DNA of 64,000 bases from Butyrivibrio sp. INlla14. GTDB taxonomy: Bacteria > Bacillota > Clostridia > Lachnospirales > Lachnospiraceae. This document shows positions 8,681 to 17,963 of the stretch, piece after piece. The stretch's first letter is position 1. Every line of letters starts with the position of its first letter. The DNA lies in the NCBI RefSeq assembly GCF_900102515.1, contig NZ_FMVS01000002.1:1-64000 (forward strand). The letters run 5' to 3'. The position numbers were made by a program, and so were the translations under genes. The notes under the pieces are model-generated. The model did not search any database. It had not been told where the DNA came from and worked only from the letters and a program-made list of their open reading frames with translations.

Positions 8681-9880
8681 ATGCCAGATTTTCACAAGCT
8701 AGAAGCTACTATTCCTGTAGCTCCGCTTAACCTTATCGTAATGGATTCAGCAAGGGAACTTGGAGATAGTGTAGACAAATATATATCTCAGTTCAGACAT
8801 GAACTTTACAAGATGCCCGAGAACGATCCAGCTTTCCATGGTTATGTCAAGGACAGTTATCAGATCAAGATCAACCTTGACAGATTTAGAAGTGGCGAAG
8901 CCAAGGCTACTATTGCACAGAGTGTTCGTGGTAATGACGTCTACATTCTTACAGATGTCTGCAACTATAGCATCACCTACAAGATGTACAATTTCGTCAA
9001 CCACAAATCTCCCGATGATCACTTCCAGGATCTGAAAAGAGTGATTGGTGCAATTACTGGTAAGGCCAAGAGAATAAATGTCATCATGCCTTTCTTATAT
9101 GAGGGAAGACAGCACAAGAGAAATGGTATGGAATCTCTTGATGCAGCTGCCATGTTTAAAGAGCTTCATGATATGGGTATTTCTAATTTCATCACCTTTG
9201 ATGCTCATGACCCCAGAATCTCTAATGCCAAGCCAATTGGAGGTTTTGACAATTTCCTTGCATCCTATCAGTTTATGAAGGCTCTTCTATCCCATATCGA
9301 TGACCTTATTGTAGATAAGGATCATCTGACTGTTATTTCTCCTGATGAAGGCGCTCTTGACAGAGCCGTATATTTCGCCAATGTAATTGGCGCAGATACT
9401 GGTATGTTCTACAAGAGACGAGATTATGCTCATGTTGTAAACGGAACTAATCCTATCGTAGCTCATGAATTCCTTGGCTCAGATATTTCCGGAAGAGACG
9501 TTATCATAATTGACGATATGATTTCTTCTGGTTCCAGTATGATAGATACTGCCAAACAGCTAAAGAACATGGGAGCAAAGCGAGTATTCATCTGTACCAC
9601 ATTTGGTCTTTTCACAAACGGAATGAGCAAATTTGATGATGGTTACAAGAATGGTTATTTTGATGCGGTTATTACCACTAACCTTACTTACATGAATGAT
9701 GATGTTAAGTCAAGGGAATACGTATTTATTGCAGATATGGGCAAATTCCTTGCTACTATTATCGATTTCTTAAATCACGACGCTTCAATGTCAACAGTTA
9801 ATATGCCTACTGACAAAATCCATGAGATTGTTGGTAAGTATAACTCAGGCTGTAAGACTCCAGCAGAACTTTTTGATTGA
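8681..9880 (+). CDS. prs: Ribose-phosphate pyrophosphokinase (long form)
   Basis: Makes PRPP from ribose-5-phosphate and ATP for nucleotide, His and Trp synthesis. The PRPP-binding loop VIIIDDMISSGSSM and the ATP/ribose motifs MPFLYEGRQHKR and FDAHDPRISN are clear. The protein is 399 residues, about 80 longer than the classical 315-residue enzyme, because of extra segments in the N-terminal half (KMPENDPAFHGYV and around KSPDDHFQDL). An upstream in-frame ATG at 8627 exists, but AAGGGG sits 7 bases before the ATG at 8681 and the family begins near there. It stands alone on the plus strand, divergent from the DUF512 gene, and has its own terminator. Confidence 0.94.
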   Translation: MPDFHKLEATIPVAPLNLIVMDSARELGDSVDKYISQFRHELYKMPENDPAFHGYVKDSYQIKINLDRFRSGEAKATIAQSVRGNDVYILTDVCNYSITYKMYNFVNHKSPDDHFQDLKRVIGAITGKAKRINVIMPFLYEGRQHKRNGMESLDAAAMFKELHDMGISNFITFDAHDPRISNAKPIGGFDNFLASYQFMKALLSHIDDLIVDKDHLTVISPDEGALDRAVYFANVIGADTGMFYKRRDYAHVVNGTNPIVAHEFLGSDISGRDVIIIDDMISSGSSMIDTAKQLKNMGAKRVFICTTFGLFTNGMSKFDDGYKNGYFDAVITTNLTYMNDDVKSREYVFIADMGKFLATIIDFLNHDASMSTVNMPTDKIHEIVGKYNSGCKTPAELFD

Positions 9881-9888
9881 TGTTAATA

Positions 9889-9936
9889 GGGCCATGAAAT
9901 CCAGTATTATTCTGGTTTTCATGGCTCTTTTTTCAA
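9889..9936 (+). terminator. Intrinsic terminator of prs
   Basis: A long stem (GGCCATGAAA-TCCAG pairing with CTGG-TTTTCATGGCT) is followed by CTTTTTT. It lies about 10 bases after the prs stop. Confidence 0.85.
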
Positions 9937-9972
9937 AAAATCAACAATTGCTAATGCTTCTTACTTTTTATA

Positions 9973-12459
9973 TCATGCCTCCTCAAAGGTAAGGATTACC
10001 TTGAAAAGATCTCCATCTAATTTGATCTTAAAGCCGCCTCCCTGGGCAAGTGTAAGATTCTTGGCTATAGATAGGCCCAGTCCGCTTCCTTCAGTTGTTC
10101 TTGACTCATCTCCTCTTATAAATCTCTCAGCCAGATCATCTCCATCAAGATCTAACTCTCTTGCAGAAATATTCTTTACTGAAAATTCTACAACTCTCTT
10201 TCCATCCTCTTTTTCCTTGCGCTTCATATCCATGTAAACCCTTGTATTCGGAAGCGCATATTTACAAGTATTGCTAAATAGATTTTCTATTACCCTCCAT
10301 AGGTGTCTTGGGTCAGCCATGATCTGGATACTACTCTCATTGCATCTAAAGATTGGCTGCAGACTGGCATTTTCAAACTTCTCGTAAAATTCTCCAATAT
10401 TCTGATTAACAAGCTCAACAAAGTTTATCTTGCTAAGAGTAATGCTGATATTGCCTGAGCTTATCTTTGAAGCATCAAGTAAGTCTTCAATAAGCTGTTT
10501 TAGCTTAAGGGACTTATTATCAAGGACCTCAACATATTCAGAGACTTTTGGATTTTCAATTTTTTCTCTTTTTATAAGACCAATATAGTTAATTATAGAA
10601 GTAAGCGGAGTCTTGATATCATGAGAAACATTTGTAATAAGATCAGCCTTAAGCTTTTCATCTTTCATGCTGGTCTCTACAGCCTTTTCTATACCTTCTC
10701 CGATTGAATTAACCGCGTCAGCCAATAGGATATTATCAGCATGTAGATCTCTTGTATCAACTTTAGCTTTGACATCTCCATTTTTGATATTTTCTATGAC
10801 ATGTATGATCTTGTCCCTGTCAGTATTTTGCCTATACAGATATATTCCGATCAAAAGATCCATGAAGATAGCAATAACAATACCAGCCAGGCCTATCTCA
10901 AACAAAAGAAGGTTTATTACAACAAATATCACATAAGGAATCCATGTCCTGATAAAAACATTACCATTATCAGTGGTATTTACGATAACATCCCTTGCCC
11001 CAAAGCTCACAACTCTGGTAAAGCTGTTCTTCCAAAGTTTCCTATTGACTATTCTGTTTGTAAATTCGTAGATTACATACAATATACCTATATCAGCAAG
11101 GACGGCAGAAAGCCCAACATAGTAAGGAAAAGATTCAAGTTGCGTCATTTTAATAAAGCTGGTTTTCATAGCAAAGCTTGCGATAATAAATATCATTATA
11201 GGTATAGCAACAAGAACAAGACCTAAAAGGAATACTCCTTCAGAATAGAAAATACCGCTGGAAGCTTGTTCATTAGAGATATTTTCATCGTCAGCCCTTT
11301 TTCTCCTGGCATCCCTGAACATGATAGCAAAAATCCCAATATAGGCTATTATGGCAATGCCGCATAAGATATACAGTTGTGTCCTATAAGGCATATACTT
11401 TGTAAAGTTTGCCTTTCCCTGAGTAAAATCATCACTACATGGATAATTTTCTGTATCTACAGCTATATAAATCTTAGTTTGATCAGGAAAAGCATAGCTG
11501 TAGGACTTTACTAATGATTTAAATACATTTTCCTTAATCCGGGTGTTGGTATCATATCTAAGTTCATAGGGGCAATAATAAGCATATTTGCCATAGCCCT
11601 TGAAGACATCCAAAATGTCGATTCCTACTGTATCTCCAGATAATTCCTTGACGTTTGTGAAAATCTGAGTCTTGCCATTAATTACTCTTGAAACATAGAA
11701 TCTTACATTGCTATTCTGATACTGGTAATAAGTAGTAAGCTGGCCATATTCCTTAAAATTGCTTGTCAGTTCTCCAATCGTCTCCTGGATATTTGTACAA
11801 AGAGAAATATATTCATCCCAGTTTGTAACAAGGTCCTCTATGTTCTTGCCATCAACAGTCTGATATCTGGATACCAGTATATTATGAACACCAGAATCCA
11901 TAACAGAATTGCCAGAAATCGTAAAGGTAAGAGTGTTATCAGGTATTTGGGAATTAAGATAGGAATTCATTCCACCCGAAAAGTTGTTATTATTTATGTG
12001 AGTATAGGTTGTGGCTCCTCCAAGAAAAGAAGCAGCCTCCTCAGATGTAAACTCTTTGGTTTCAACATCAATACCGCTTTGTCCCCATTTCAACAGGTCT
12101 GATAAATGGTAAACAGCTGTAACATAGTCACCAGGCACCATTGTAAACCTGTTAACATAGGCGGTAACATCTATGTTCTTGTCGCCATCATAGTTTCCAT
12201 CAGTTTCCATAAGACTTTTAAAGGAAACAAGCCTTAGTACACTGGCTGCATTATTGCCAAATATGTTATTGAACAAAAGAGATTCCTCAAATGTTCGTGT
12301 TCTGTCAGACTTATACAGATTGTAAGTATAATCGCCATCAGCTCCTGTCAGGACAATACTTGAACCGGAAATTGAATAAGCCAGCACAAAAGCAATAAAG
12401 CCAGCAAGCACATGCTGAAAAATTTTTAGTATTCTCTTTAATTTCCTTGTCAGTCGCAT
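9973..12459 (-). CDS. Membrane sensor histidine kinase with large extracytoplasmic domain
   Basis: An 828-residue kinase that likely phosphorylates the response regulator it follows. A membrane segment at about residues 15-37 is followed by some 320 extracytoplasmic residues without a domain I recognise. At least five more membrane segments lie between about 365 and 545. A HAMP-like stretch leads to the H-box NVSHDIKTPLTSI (phospho-His near 613), the N-box RVIENLFSNTCKYA and the G-box GSGLGLSIAKNL. Its ATG overlaps the regulator stop codon (TAATG), so the two are translationally coupled. The many membrane spans behind the sensor domain are unusual for a kinase of this class. The signal sensed cannot be told from the sequence. 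Confidence 0.93.
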   Translation of the reverse strand: MRLTRKLKRILKIFQHVLAGFIAFVLAYSISGSSIVLTGADGDYTYNLYKSDRTRTFEESLLFNNIFGNNAASVLRLVSFKSLMETDGNYDGDKNIDVTAYVNRFTMVPGDYVTAVYHLSDLLKWGQSGIDVETKEFTSEEAASFLGGATTYTHINNNNFSGGMNSYLNSQIPDNTLTFTISGNSVMDSGVHNILVSRYQTVDGKNIEDLVTNWDEYISLCTNIQETIGELTSNFKEYGQLTTYYQYQNSNVRFYVSRVINGKTQIFTNVKELSGDTVGIDILDVFKGYGKYAYYCPYELRYDTNTRIKENVFKSLVKSYSYAFPDQTKIYIAVDTENYPCSDDFTQGKANFTKYMPYRTQLYILCGIAIIAYIGIFAIMFRDARRKRADDENISNEQASSGIFYSEGVFLLGLVLVAIPIMIFIIASFAMKTSFIKMTQLESFPYYVGLSAVLADIGILYVIYEFTNRIVNRKLWKNSFTRVVSFGARDVIVNTTDNGNVFIRTWIPYVIFVVINLLLFEIGLAGIVIAIFMDLLIGIYLYRQNTDRDKIIHVIENIKNGDVKAKVDTRDLHADNILLADAVNSIGEGIEKAVETSMKDEKLKADLITNVSHDIKTPLTSIINYIGLIKREKIENPKVSEYVEVLDNKSLKLKQLIEDLLDASKISSGNISITLSKINFVELVNQNIGEFYEKFENASLQPIFRCNESSIQIMADPRHLWRVIENLFSNTCKYALPNTRVYMDMKRKEKEDGKRVVEFSVKNISARELDLDGDDLAERFIRGDESRTTEGSGLGLSIAKNLTLAQGGGFKIKLDGDLFKVILTFEEA

Positions 12460-13154
12460 TATAAATCCTCATCCTCGATCTTGTAGCCTACTCCCCATAC
12501 AACTTTTAGGAATTTAGGTTCCTTAGGGTTAATCTCTATTTTCTCTCTAATATGTCTGATATGAACTGCTATAGTATTATCTGATCTGCCGGCACTCTCA
12601 TGCCAGATGTTTTCATAAATCTGGTCAATTGAGTAAACTTTTCCTTTATTTTTGACAAGGAAGCACAGAATGTTGTACTCAAAAGGAGTTAGCTTTATGT
12701 TTTCACCAAACACAAAACATTCCTTGGAGTTGTCATCCACCACAAGGCCTCCAGCAGAATAGACATTATCATTTTCTGTTTCAGAGCCAAGAGATGTGTA
12801 CCTTCTCATATTTGATTTAACTCTGGCCACAAGTTCAAGTGGATTAAAAGGCTTGGTCACATAATCATCCGCCCCAATATTAAGCCCTAGGATTTTATCT
12901 GAATCTTCGGACTTGGCAGATAAAAAGATTACCGGAATAGAGCTGAACTTTCTAAGTTCCTTGACCATTCTGATACCATCCATATTAGGCATCATTATGT
13001 CTACAACTGCAAGCTGTATTCTGGCTCTTCTGATAATATCCAGTCCCTGCAATCCATCATAGGCCTTAAACACAGTGTAGCCCTCTTCTGCCAGATATAT
13101 ATCAATGGCATCTACTATTTCCTTATCATCATCACAAACAAGAATGTTTTCCAT
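12459..13154 (-). CDS. OmpR/PhoB-family response regulator
   Basis: Two-domain transcription regulator of 231 residues. The receiver domain has the acidic pocket CDDD (7-10), phosphoacceptor Asp52 in VVDIMMPNMDG, a conserved Ser in FLSAKSED and Lys in YVTKPFNP. The C-terminal winged helix (KLTPFEYNILCFLVKNKG; HIRHIREKIE) is of the OmpR type. AAGGTGATAG precedes the ATG. It is the first gene of the pair with the kinase. The upstream 120 bases are AT-rich and contain near-palindromic TTAATTAAATCATTTAATTC, which could hold an autoregulatory site, but I cannot define one. Confidence 0.95.
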   Translation of the reverse strand: MENILVCDDDKEIVDAIDIYLAEEGYTVFKAYDGLQGLDIIRRARIQLAVVDIMMPNMDGIRMVKELRKFSSIPVIFLSAKSEDSDKILGLNIGADDYVTKPFNPLELVARVKSNMRRYTSLGSETENDNVYSAGGLVVDDNSKECFVFGENIKLTPFEYNILCFLVKNKGKVYSIDQIYENIWHESAGRSDNTIAVHIRHIREKIEINPKEPKFLKVVWGVGYKIEDEDL

Positions 13155-13275
13155 AAACTATCACCTTTTTACAATCTATATCTTAATTAAATCATTTAAT
13201 TCTTAAGATTTACCATCGAAATTTATTAATCTTTTTTCCACTTTTCTTAAGAAATTTACGTTTATTCGTTTATTA

Positions 13276-14145
13276 TTACTCGCTTATACTAAGGAAAGCC
13301 GCAAGGTTGCCGCGATCTTCATGTTGTACTCTATGAGAGAATAAAATATCGGAATTACATTTAGTACAAACATCTGTGACAAGAATATTTTCTTTTTTAA
13401 CTCCGCTCTTTAGTAAAGACAATCTAATGGCATTCCAAAGATAGAGTCTGTATTTGTCATCAGGGTAAGGAATAAGTATTCCCTCTTCTGAAAGTTCTTT
13501 TTCTGAATAGTTCTCAGAAAACTCTTTTGCCACATCACTTCCAATCTCATAACAAGGTCCGCATATAGAAGGACCGATAGCTGTCACAAGATCTTCCGGC
13601 TTTGTTCCATAGTTTTGAGCCATAGCCTCTATAGTTCTTACTGCAATTTCTCCCTTTGTTCCCTTCCAGCCTGAATGTGAAAGACCAATTGCCCTGTGCA
13701 GAGGATCCACAAAATAAATTGGTGGGCAATCCGCATGGAAAGTAGAAAGAATGATTCCAGGAACATTAGTCACAAGGCCATCTACATCAGTGTAATCTCT
13801 TTCTATATAAGGGCCCTTTCCTCTGTCTTTTTCTGTGACTACCCTCACATTAGTAGTATGAGTCTGAAAGGTAGACACAAAATCCCTGAGGCTATGTCCA
13901 TGTCCCATGCATTCTGCAATTCTCATATAGTTTTCATCCACATTTTCCTTTATATCGCCTCTTGTATAGCTTAGATTCATCTGACTATAGCAGCCGCTAC
14001 TTACACCACCTAGCCTTGTGCTAAACAGATGATCAATAAAATCTATTTTTTCAAGTCTTGGAAAGACAAAATAATATACTCCATTTTTTTCTCTTAGCTC
14101 AAGGGTTCTTTCTCCGCCAGTTCTTTTTATACAAATATCCTTCAT
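13276..14145 (-). CDS. pgeF: Peptidoglycan editing factor PgeF / laccase-domain protein (YlmD family)
   Basis: Member of the multicopper-oxidase-like DUF152 family, which carries a zinc/copper site and has been described both as purine-nucleoside-active and as a factor keeping peptidoglycan stem peptides correct. The 289 residues show the conserved metal and active-site segments STFQTHTTNV, STFHADCPPIYFVD and LSHSGWKGTKGEIAVRT, plus the C-terminal CTKCN...FSHR. GGGAGAAA precedes the ATG. It ends the long operon that starts at the signal peptidase behind rplS, and the response-regulator unit begins 120 bases after it. Confidence 0.92.
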   Translation of the reverse strand: MKDICIKRTGGERTLELREKNGVYYFVFPRLEKIDFIDHLFSTRLGGVSSGCYSQMNLSYTRGDIKENVDENYMRIAECMGHGHSLRDFVSTFQTHTTNVRVVTEKDRGKGPYIERDYTDVDGLVTNVPGIILSTFHADCPPIYFVDPLHRAIGLSHSGWKGTKGEIAVRTIEAMAQNYGTKPEDLVTAIGPSICGPCYEIGSDVAKEFSENYSEKELSEEGILIPYPDDKYRLYLWNAIRLSLLKSGVKKENILVTDVCTKCNSDILFSHRVQHEDRGNLAAFLSISE

Positions 14146-14173
14146 ATTATTTCTCCCAAAACAAAACTTTTAT

Positions 14174-14539
14174 TTAGCCCACATGATCGAAGGCATTCTT
14201 ATACCATCTAATTGTAGCAGTATTGTCTACATCTGTAATAGCAATTACGTCATATCTAATTGGAAAATCAGTGGAATATTTCTTTGAATAAAGATAAAGC
14301 TTAGAAAGCTTGCAGATTTGCCTTTGTTTAGAAAATGTAACGGCAGCCTCAGGGGCTCCAAATCGTTTATCCCTTCTGTACTTGACCTCAATAAAGACAA
14401 GGTATTTCCCATCCCGGGCAATGATATCAATCTCACCTCTAAGAGCCCTATAGTTTCTCTCTACTATCCTGACTCCCTCGCCTTGAAGATAAGTACAAGC
14501 AAGGGATTCATAATAATCTCCTACTTGTCTCTTATTCAT
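14174..14539 (-). CDS. yraN: YraN/UPF0102 family predicted nuclease-fold protein
   Basis: A 121-residue restriction-endonuclease-like fold protein. It keeps the family signature: GDYYESLACTYLQGEG, the core RGEIDIIARDGKYLVFIEVKYR (Asp and Glu-x-Lys of the PD-(D/E)xK type, spread over about residues 33-55), and the C-terminal IRYDVIAI. Function is not firmly known; DNA repair or processing is suspected from the fold. GGGAACTAAAAA precedes the ATG. It lies between the FlhB-like gene and pgeF; its usual partner rnhB is three genes upstream. Confidence 0.93.
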   Translation of the reverse strand: MNKRQVGDYYESLACTYLQGEGVRIVERNYRALRGEIDIIARDGKYLVFIEVKYRRDKRFGAPEAAVTFSKQRQICKLSKLYLYSKKYSTDFPIRYDVIAITDVDNTATIRWYKNAFDHVG

Positions 14540-14605
14540 TTTTTAGTTCCCATCTTTAAAAACATAAATGGGATAATATCATAAAAATTTACATTTGTCT
14601 AATTA

Positions 14606-14899
14606 TTATTTTCTCGCTTTATCTTTTGCCTTTATCTTGTCCATTGCATCAACAAATACAAGAATCTCAGCCACAACCTCATAAAGCTCTGGAGGTATCA
14701 TCTCTCCGATTTCAAGTTTGGACAAGGTATCTGCAAGCTTATCGTCCTGATGGACTGGTATTTTATTACTCTGAGCCTGCTCTATGATCTTGTCAGCCAA
14801 AGCTCCTTTTCCTGATGCTATTACCTTAGGCGCCCCGTCTTCTCCAGGATCATAGCCAAGGGCTACGGCGGTTTTTACTTTTTTCTTTTCATCAGCCAT
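14606..14899 (-). CDS. Stand-alone FlhB C-terminal-like protein (YlqH type)
   Basis: A 97-residue protein matching only the cytoplasmic tail of the flagellar export gate protein FlhB. VALGYDPGEDGAPKVIASGKG and IGEMIPPELYEVVAEIL align with the FlhB/YscU tail, but the autocleaving NPTH site and all membrane segments are missing. GAGGG is well placed for the ATG at 14899; a GTG two codons earlier would overlap the preceding stop but has poor spacing. It follows a FliK-like gene directly, like the ylqG-ylqH pair of Bacillus subtilis next to rnhB. Its task is unknown; in a flagellated relative it might modulate export. Confidence 0.88.
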   Translation of the reverse strand: MADEKKKVKTAVALGYDPGEDGAPKVIASGKGALADKIIEQAQSNKIPVHQDDKLADTLSKLEIGEMIPPELYEVVAEILVFVDAMDKIKAKDKARK

Positions 14900-14901
14900 T
14901 A

Positions 14902-16635
14902 TCACGCCCTCGCATCAAAAGAATTTGTTGTAAGAAGTGGTGTCCTTGAAACTGATAAAAGTTCATCCACAGCATCATTTTCACCACTTTCATCCCCATG
15001 AAGCATCAGATTGACATTAAGTGAATAGCCTCTTTTTTCAAGCCTGTCATTAAGAATATGAATATTGTCATTTATCAGGTCAAGAACGCTATCATCGGCC
15101 ACATAAAAATTTGTTGTGACCTTCATATCCTTCATCTTTACATAAACATCTATGGGACCCAGATTATCCATATCAAGATGCAGGATTGCACTAACTGACC
15201 CATCTTCACTCATTTTTTTATTCTTGTTTCTGTAGACATAAAGATCTCCATTGGCATTTTGCCCAGCCATCTGAAGAGGCAACTGAACATACTGAAACAT
15301 CTGATTAAGCTGATTCATAAAATCAAGGTTATTACTAAGATTATTTGCAGACTGTGCAAGTTTTGACTGTGGCCCAAGTGTATCAGAAATTGTATCCAAA
15401 AGACCCTTTGCCTGGGCTCCCAACCTCTGATAGAGATTGTCTATATTTTCTTTTTTCTCCACATCGCCAGGTCTTAGAAGCCACTGATCAGTTATATTTT
15501 CTTTCAAAAGGCCTTTAAATTCCTCTGAAGAAAAGAGCTTTTTAAAAGAGGCAAGTTCAACAGGGTTAGAAAGATCAGCTGATTCGAAGGCATTTGCAAG
15601 CTCTTTAAACAATGTTTTACTTGCATCAGTATTTCCTAGCGCTAAATCTTTTGCAAGACTCTGCAAGGTTTTCTCAGATATATTAAGATTCTGAAGGTTA
15701 TCCAAAAAATCATTTGAAAGACGAAGCTGGCCATTTAAGCCTTTTTCCCCGTTTTCTTTTGGAGTATCGCTTTGTCCCTGCAAAAGAGCAAGTGCCCTGT
15801 CAGCAGCACTTTGTCTAGATATAGCTGTTATCTCTTTATCGCCTAAAAGACCTAAAGAAGACCCCTCTTCATTTTCTGCGCTGCCTTCAACTGCCTTTTC
15901 AGGTGACAAAGAAGTTGTATTCTCAGTGTTTTGAAAGCCTTCAGAAGATAATTCTCCTCCAAAAAGTTTCAAAACATTGCCATATAAATTAACAGCCGCA
16001 CTGGTATTACCACTTTCCATAAGCGAATCAAAGGCTTTAGGAAGCTCGTCAATTATGCTGCTCATTTCATTAGTAACCTGGTGCTCATAATTTTTGTAAC
16101 TTGTATACTGTTCAATATTATTTTCATTTATTGGAATATTAAGACTTTTCATTTCTACAAGTGTCTGAATACTTGTATCAGAAAAGGTATTTAGATTCTT
16201 GCTCATTTCCAGAAGAGATGATTTATCTATTGGAAGACCTGCTTCCATCATATCTTTTACCATCTGCAGGGACTCATTATTAACTTCAAGTCCTGCAGCT
16301 TCAAGAGCCCTTAATGTACTCTGATAAATAGATGTATTTTCAAAAAGCGGTGTGATTGAAACGCTGTCAGCGCTAGCACCCCTGACAGCAAACATAAGAG
16401 TCTGTCCTTCTTTAAGGCCCATTCCTTCAGAAAGTTTAGCAGAAATTGTAGCGTTTCCTATATCTATACTAGCAATTTTCTCGCCCTCAAAGTCAGTCAC
16501 AGACAAAACTTTCCCGCTAAGCATAGCTCCATTTTTAAGTTCAACGGAGACTGCCTTGGACTGAAGGTCAGAAACCTGACCTTCAGTTACGAGTATGTTA
16601 TTACCTGAACTTGAAACGCCAGAAATATTACTCAT
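14902..16635 (-). CDS. FliK-like flagellar hook-length control domain protein (YlqG position)
   Basis: A 577-residue protein with a long low-complexity, Ser/Asn/Glu-rich N-terminal two-thirds and a C-terminal globular part (LHLDMDNLGPIDVYVKM ... NFYVADDSVLDLI ... LEKRGYSLNVNL) that resembles the FliK C-terminal domain. The ATG at 16635 overlaps the rnhB stop (ATGA) and has AGGAAA 8 bases upstream; earlier in-frame starts lie inside rnhB. It neighbours the FlhB-tail protein, and in flagella FliK acts on FlhB, so the two may work together here. No other flagellar gene is in the window. The FliK relation rests on the C-terminus only. Confidence 0.75.
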   Translation of the reverse strand: MSNISGVSSSGNNILVTEGQVSDLQSKAVSVELKNGAMLSGKVLSVTDFEGEKIASIDIGNATISAKLSEGMGLKEGQTLMFAVRGASADSVSITPLFENTSIYQSTLRALEAAGLEVNNESLQMVKDMMEAGLPIDKSSLLEMSKNLNTFSDTSIQTLVEMKSLNIPINENNIEQYTSYKNYEHQVTNEMSSIIDELPKAFDSLMESGNTSAAVNLYGNVLKLFGGELSSEGFQNTENTTSLSPEKAVEGSAENEEGSSLGLLGDKEITAISRQSAADRALALLQGQSDTPKENGEKGLNGQLRLSNDFLDNLQNLNISEKTLQSLAKDLALGNTDASKTLFKELANAFESADLSNPVELASFKKLFSSEEFKGLLKENITDQWLLRPGDVEKKENIDNLYQRLGAQAKGLLDTISDTLGPQSKLAQSANNLSNNLDFMNQLNQMFQYVQLPLQMAGQNANGDLYVYRNKNKKMSEDGSVSAILHLDMDNLGPIDVYVKMKDMKVTTNFYVADDSVLDLINDNIHILNDRLEKRGYSLNVNLMLHGDESGENDAVDELLSVSRTPLLTTNSFDARA

Positions 16636-17393
16636 ACAAAGTTTCCTATAAAAGATCTGCGATGAATCGGGCATGGACCATACTTTTTGAGGGCGCTTAT
16701 GTGATCAGCGCTGCCATATCCCTTATTAGAATCAAATCCATATTCAGGATATATTTCTGCATACTCCTTCATGATCCTGTCTCTTGTAACCTTAGCTACA
16801 ATACTGGCAGCAGCTATTGAAACGCTTTTAGCATCTCCCTTAATGATTGATATCTGCTTATAATCCTCAAGTTGAGGTATATGAACAGCATCTATTAAAA
16901 GAGCATTGGGTTTGACAGAAAGACTATTAACGGCCTTAGTCATAGCCTCAAAAGTTGCCTGAAGAATATTGATCTCATCAATGCGTTCACAGGTAGACGA
17001 GCCTATACCTACTGCAACTGCTTTCTCCATGATAACATCATATAACTCTTCTCTCTTTTTTTCGGATAATTTCTTGGAATCATTTAGATATAAGATATTG
17101 CAATCCTTGGGAAGGATGACAGCAGCAGCATAAACAGGTCCTGCAAGAGGCCCTCTTCCAACTTCATCAATACCGCATAAATACCCTAGGCTATCATACT
17201 CATATTCATACTTCTTCATAGCCTCTATTCTGTCAATCTCTTTGTAAAGTGCATCAAGCTTCTTAGAAGCAGTCTCCACGAGCTTCTTAACACCTGCTCT
17301 GTCATCGCCAGAATAATTATTTATAAACAGCTTTAAGGCTTCTTCATTCTCAGAAACCTTAAGAGCTTCCTTTATCTCAGATATTGCCTGCAT
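16632..17393 (-). CDS. rnhB: Ribonuclease HII
   Basis: Removes ribonucleotides and RNA from RNA-DNA hybrids. The core begins at about residue 74 with GIDEVGRGPLAGPVYAAAVI (the Asp-Glu metal pair); a further acidic residue is in ALLIDAVHIPQL and KGDAKSVSIAAASIVAKVTRD follows. A roughly 70-residue helical N-terminal extension precedes the core, as in many Firmicute RnhB proteins. The ATG overlaps the signal-peptidase stop (TGATG) and GGAGGAA is in place, so translation is coupled. The 3' end overlaps the FliK-like gene by 4 bases. Confidence 0.97.
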   Translation of the reverse strand: MQAISEIKEALKVSENEEALKLFINNYSGDDRAGVKKLVETASKKLDALYKEIDRIEAMKKYEYEYDSLGYLCGIDEVGRGPLAGPVYAAAVILPKDCNILYLNDSKKLSEKKREELYDVIMEKAVAVGIGSSTCERIDEINILQATFEAMTKAVNSLSVKPNALLIDAVHIPQLEDYKQISIIKGDAKSVSIAAASIVAKVTRDRIMKEYAEIYPEYGFDSNKGYGSADHISALKKYGPCPIHRRSFIGNFV

Positions 17394-17932
17394 CAGTTGA
17401 TTCCTCCAAAGCTGTCAAAGGGATATATTCTCAGGAACGCATGACCCAGGATATCTTTTTTATTTATTACACCGACAGATGGATCACGACTGTCCATACT
17501 GTGGTTTCTATTATCTCCCATCACAAAATATTCATCTTCGCCCAGCGTCACTCCATCAAAGGCAACGCCCGGGTCAAGGATAGTCTCAGCGCCATAATGT
17601 TCATCCAGAACTTCTCCATTTATATAGATTTTGCCGTCCAAGTCGATACTGACAGTTTCTCCGGGAAGTCCAATGACTCTTTTTATAAAGTACTCATCCT
17701 TACCATATCTGTAAGGAAATACAACAATGTCATACCTGTTGGCATCACCAAATCTATAGGTAACCTTCTCAATCAGAAGCGAGTCATGATCATACAAAGT
17801 TGGCTCCATAGAATGTCCACTTACTTCTGTTCTCTGCATTACAAAGGTAATGAAAAGAAAAGTCAGTAAAAATACGACTCCTAGATAAATTACTGTGCTC
17901 AATATTTCCTTTAATACTTTTTTCATATCCAT
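17393..17932 (-). CDS. lepB: Signal peptidase I (copy 1)
   Basis: Membrane-bound protease that removes signal peptides from exported proteins. From the ATG at 17932 (GGAGAG 6 bases upstream) the protein has 179 residues. One N-terminal membrane segment (about 8-30) is followed by the catalytic Ser motif SGHSMEPTL and the catalytic Lys motif YFIKRVIGLPGE, then GEDEYFVMGDNRNHSMDSR. Longer in-frame versions would start inside rbgA and lack a ribosome site. It follows rbgA by about 30 bases and is coupled to rnhB. A second signal peptidase lies on the other side of rbgA. Confidence 0.95.
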   Translation of the reverse strand: MDMKKVLKEILSTVIYLGVVFLLTFLFITFVMQRTEVSGHSMEPTLYDHDSLLIEKVTYRFGDANRYDIVVFPYRYGKDEYFIKRVIGLPGETVSIDLDGKIYINGEVLDEHYGAETILDPGVAFDGVTLGEDEYFVMGDNRNHSMDSRDPSVGVINKKDILGHAFLRIYPFDSFGGIN

Positions 17933-17963
17933 GTGGGTCTCTCCAATGTAAGTAAAATCAGGC

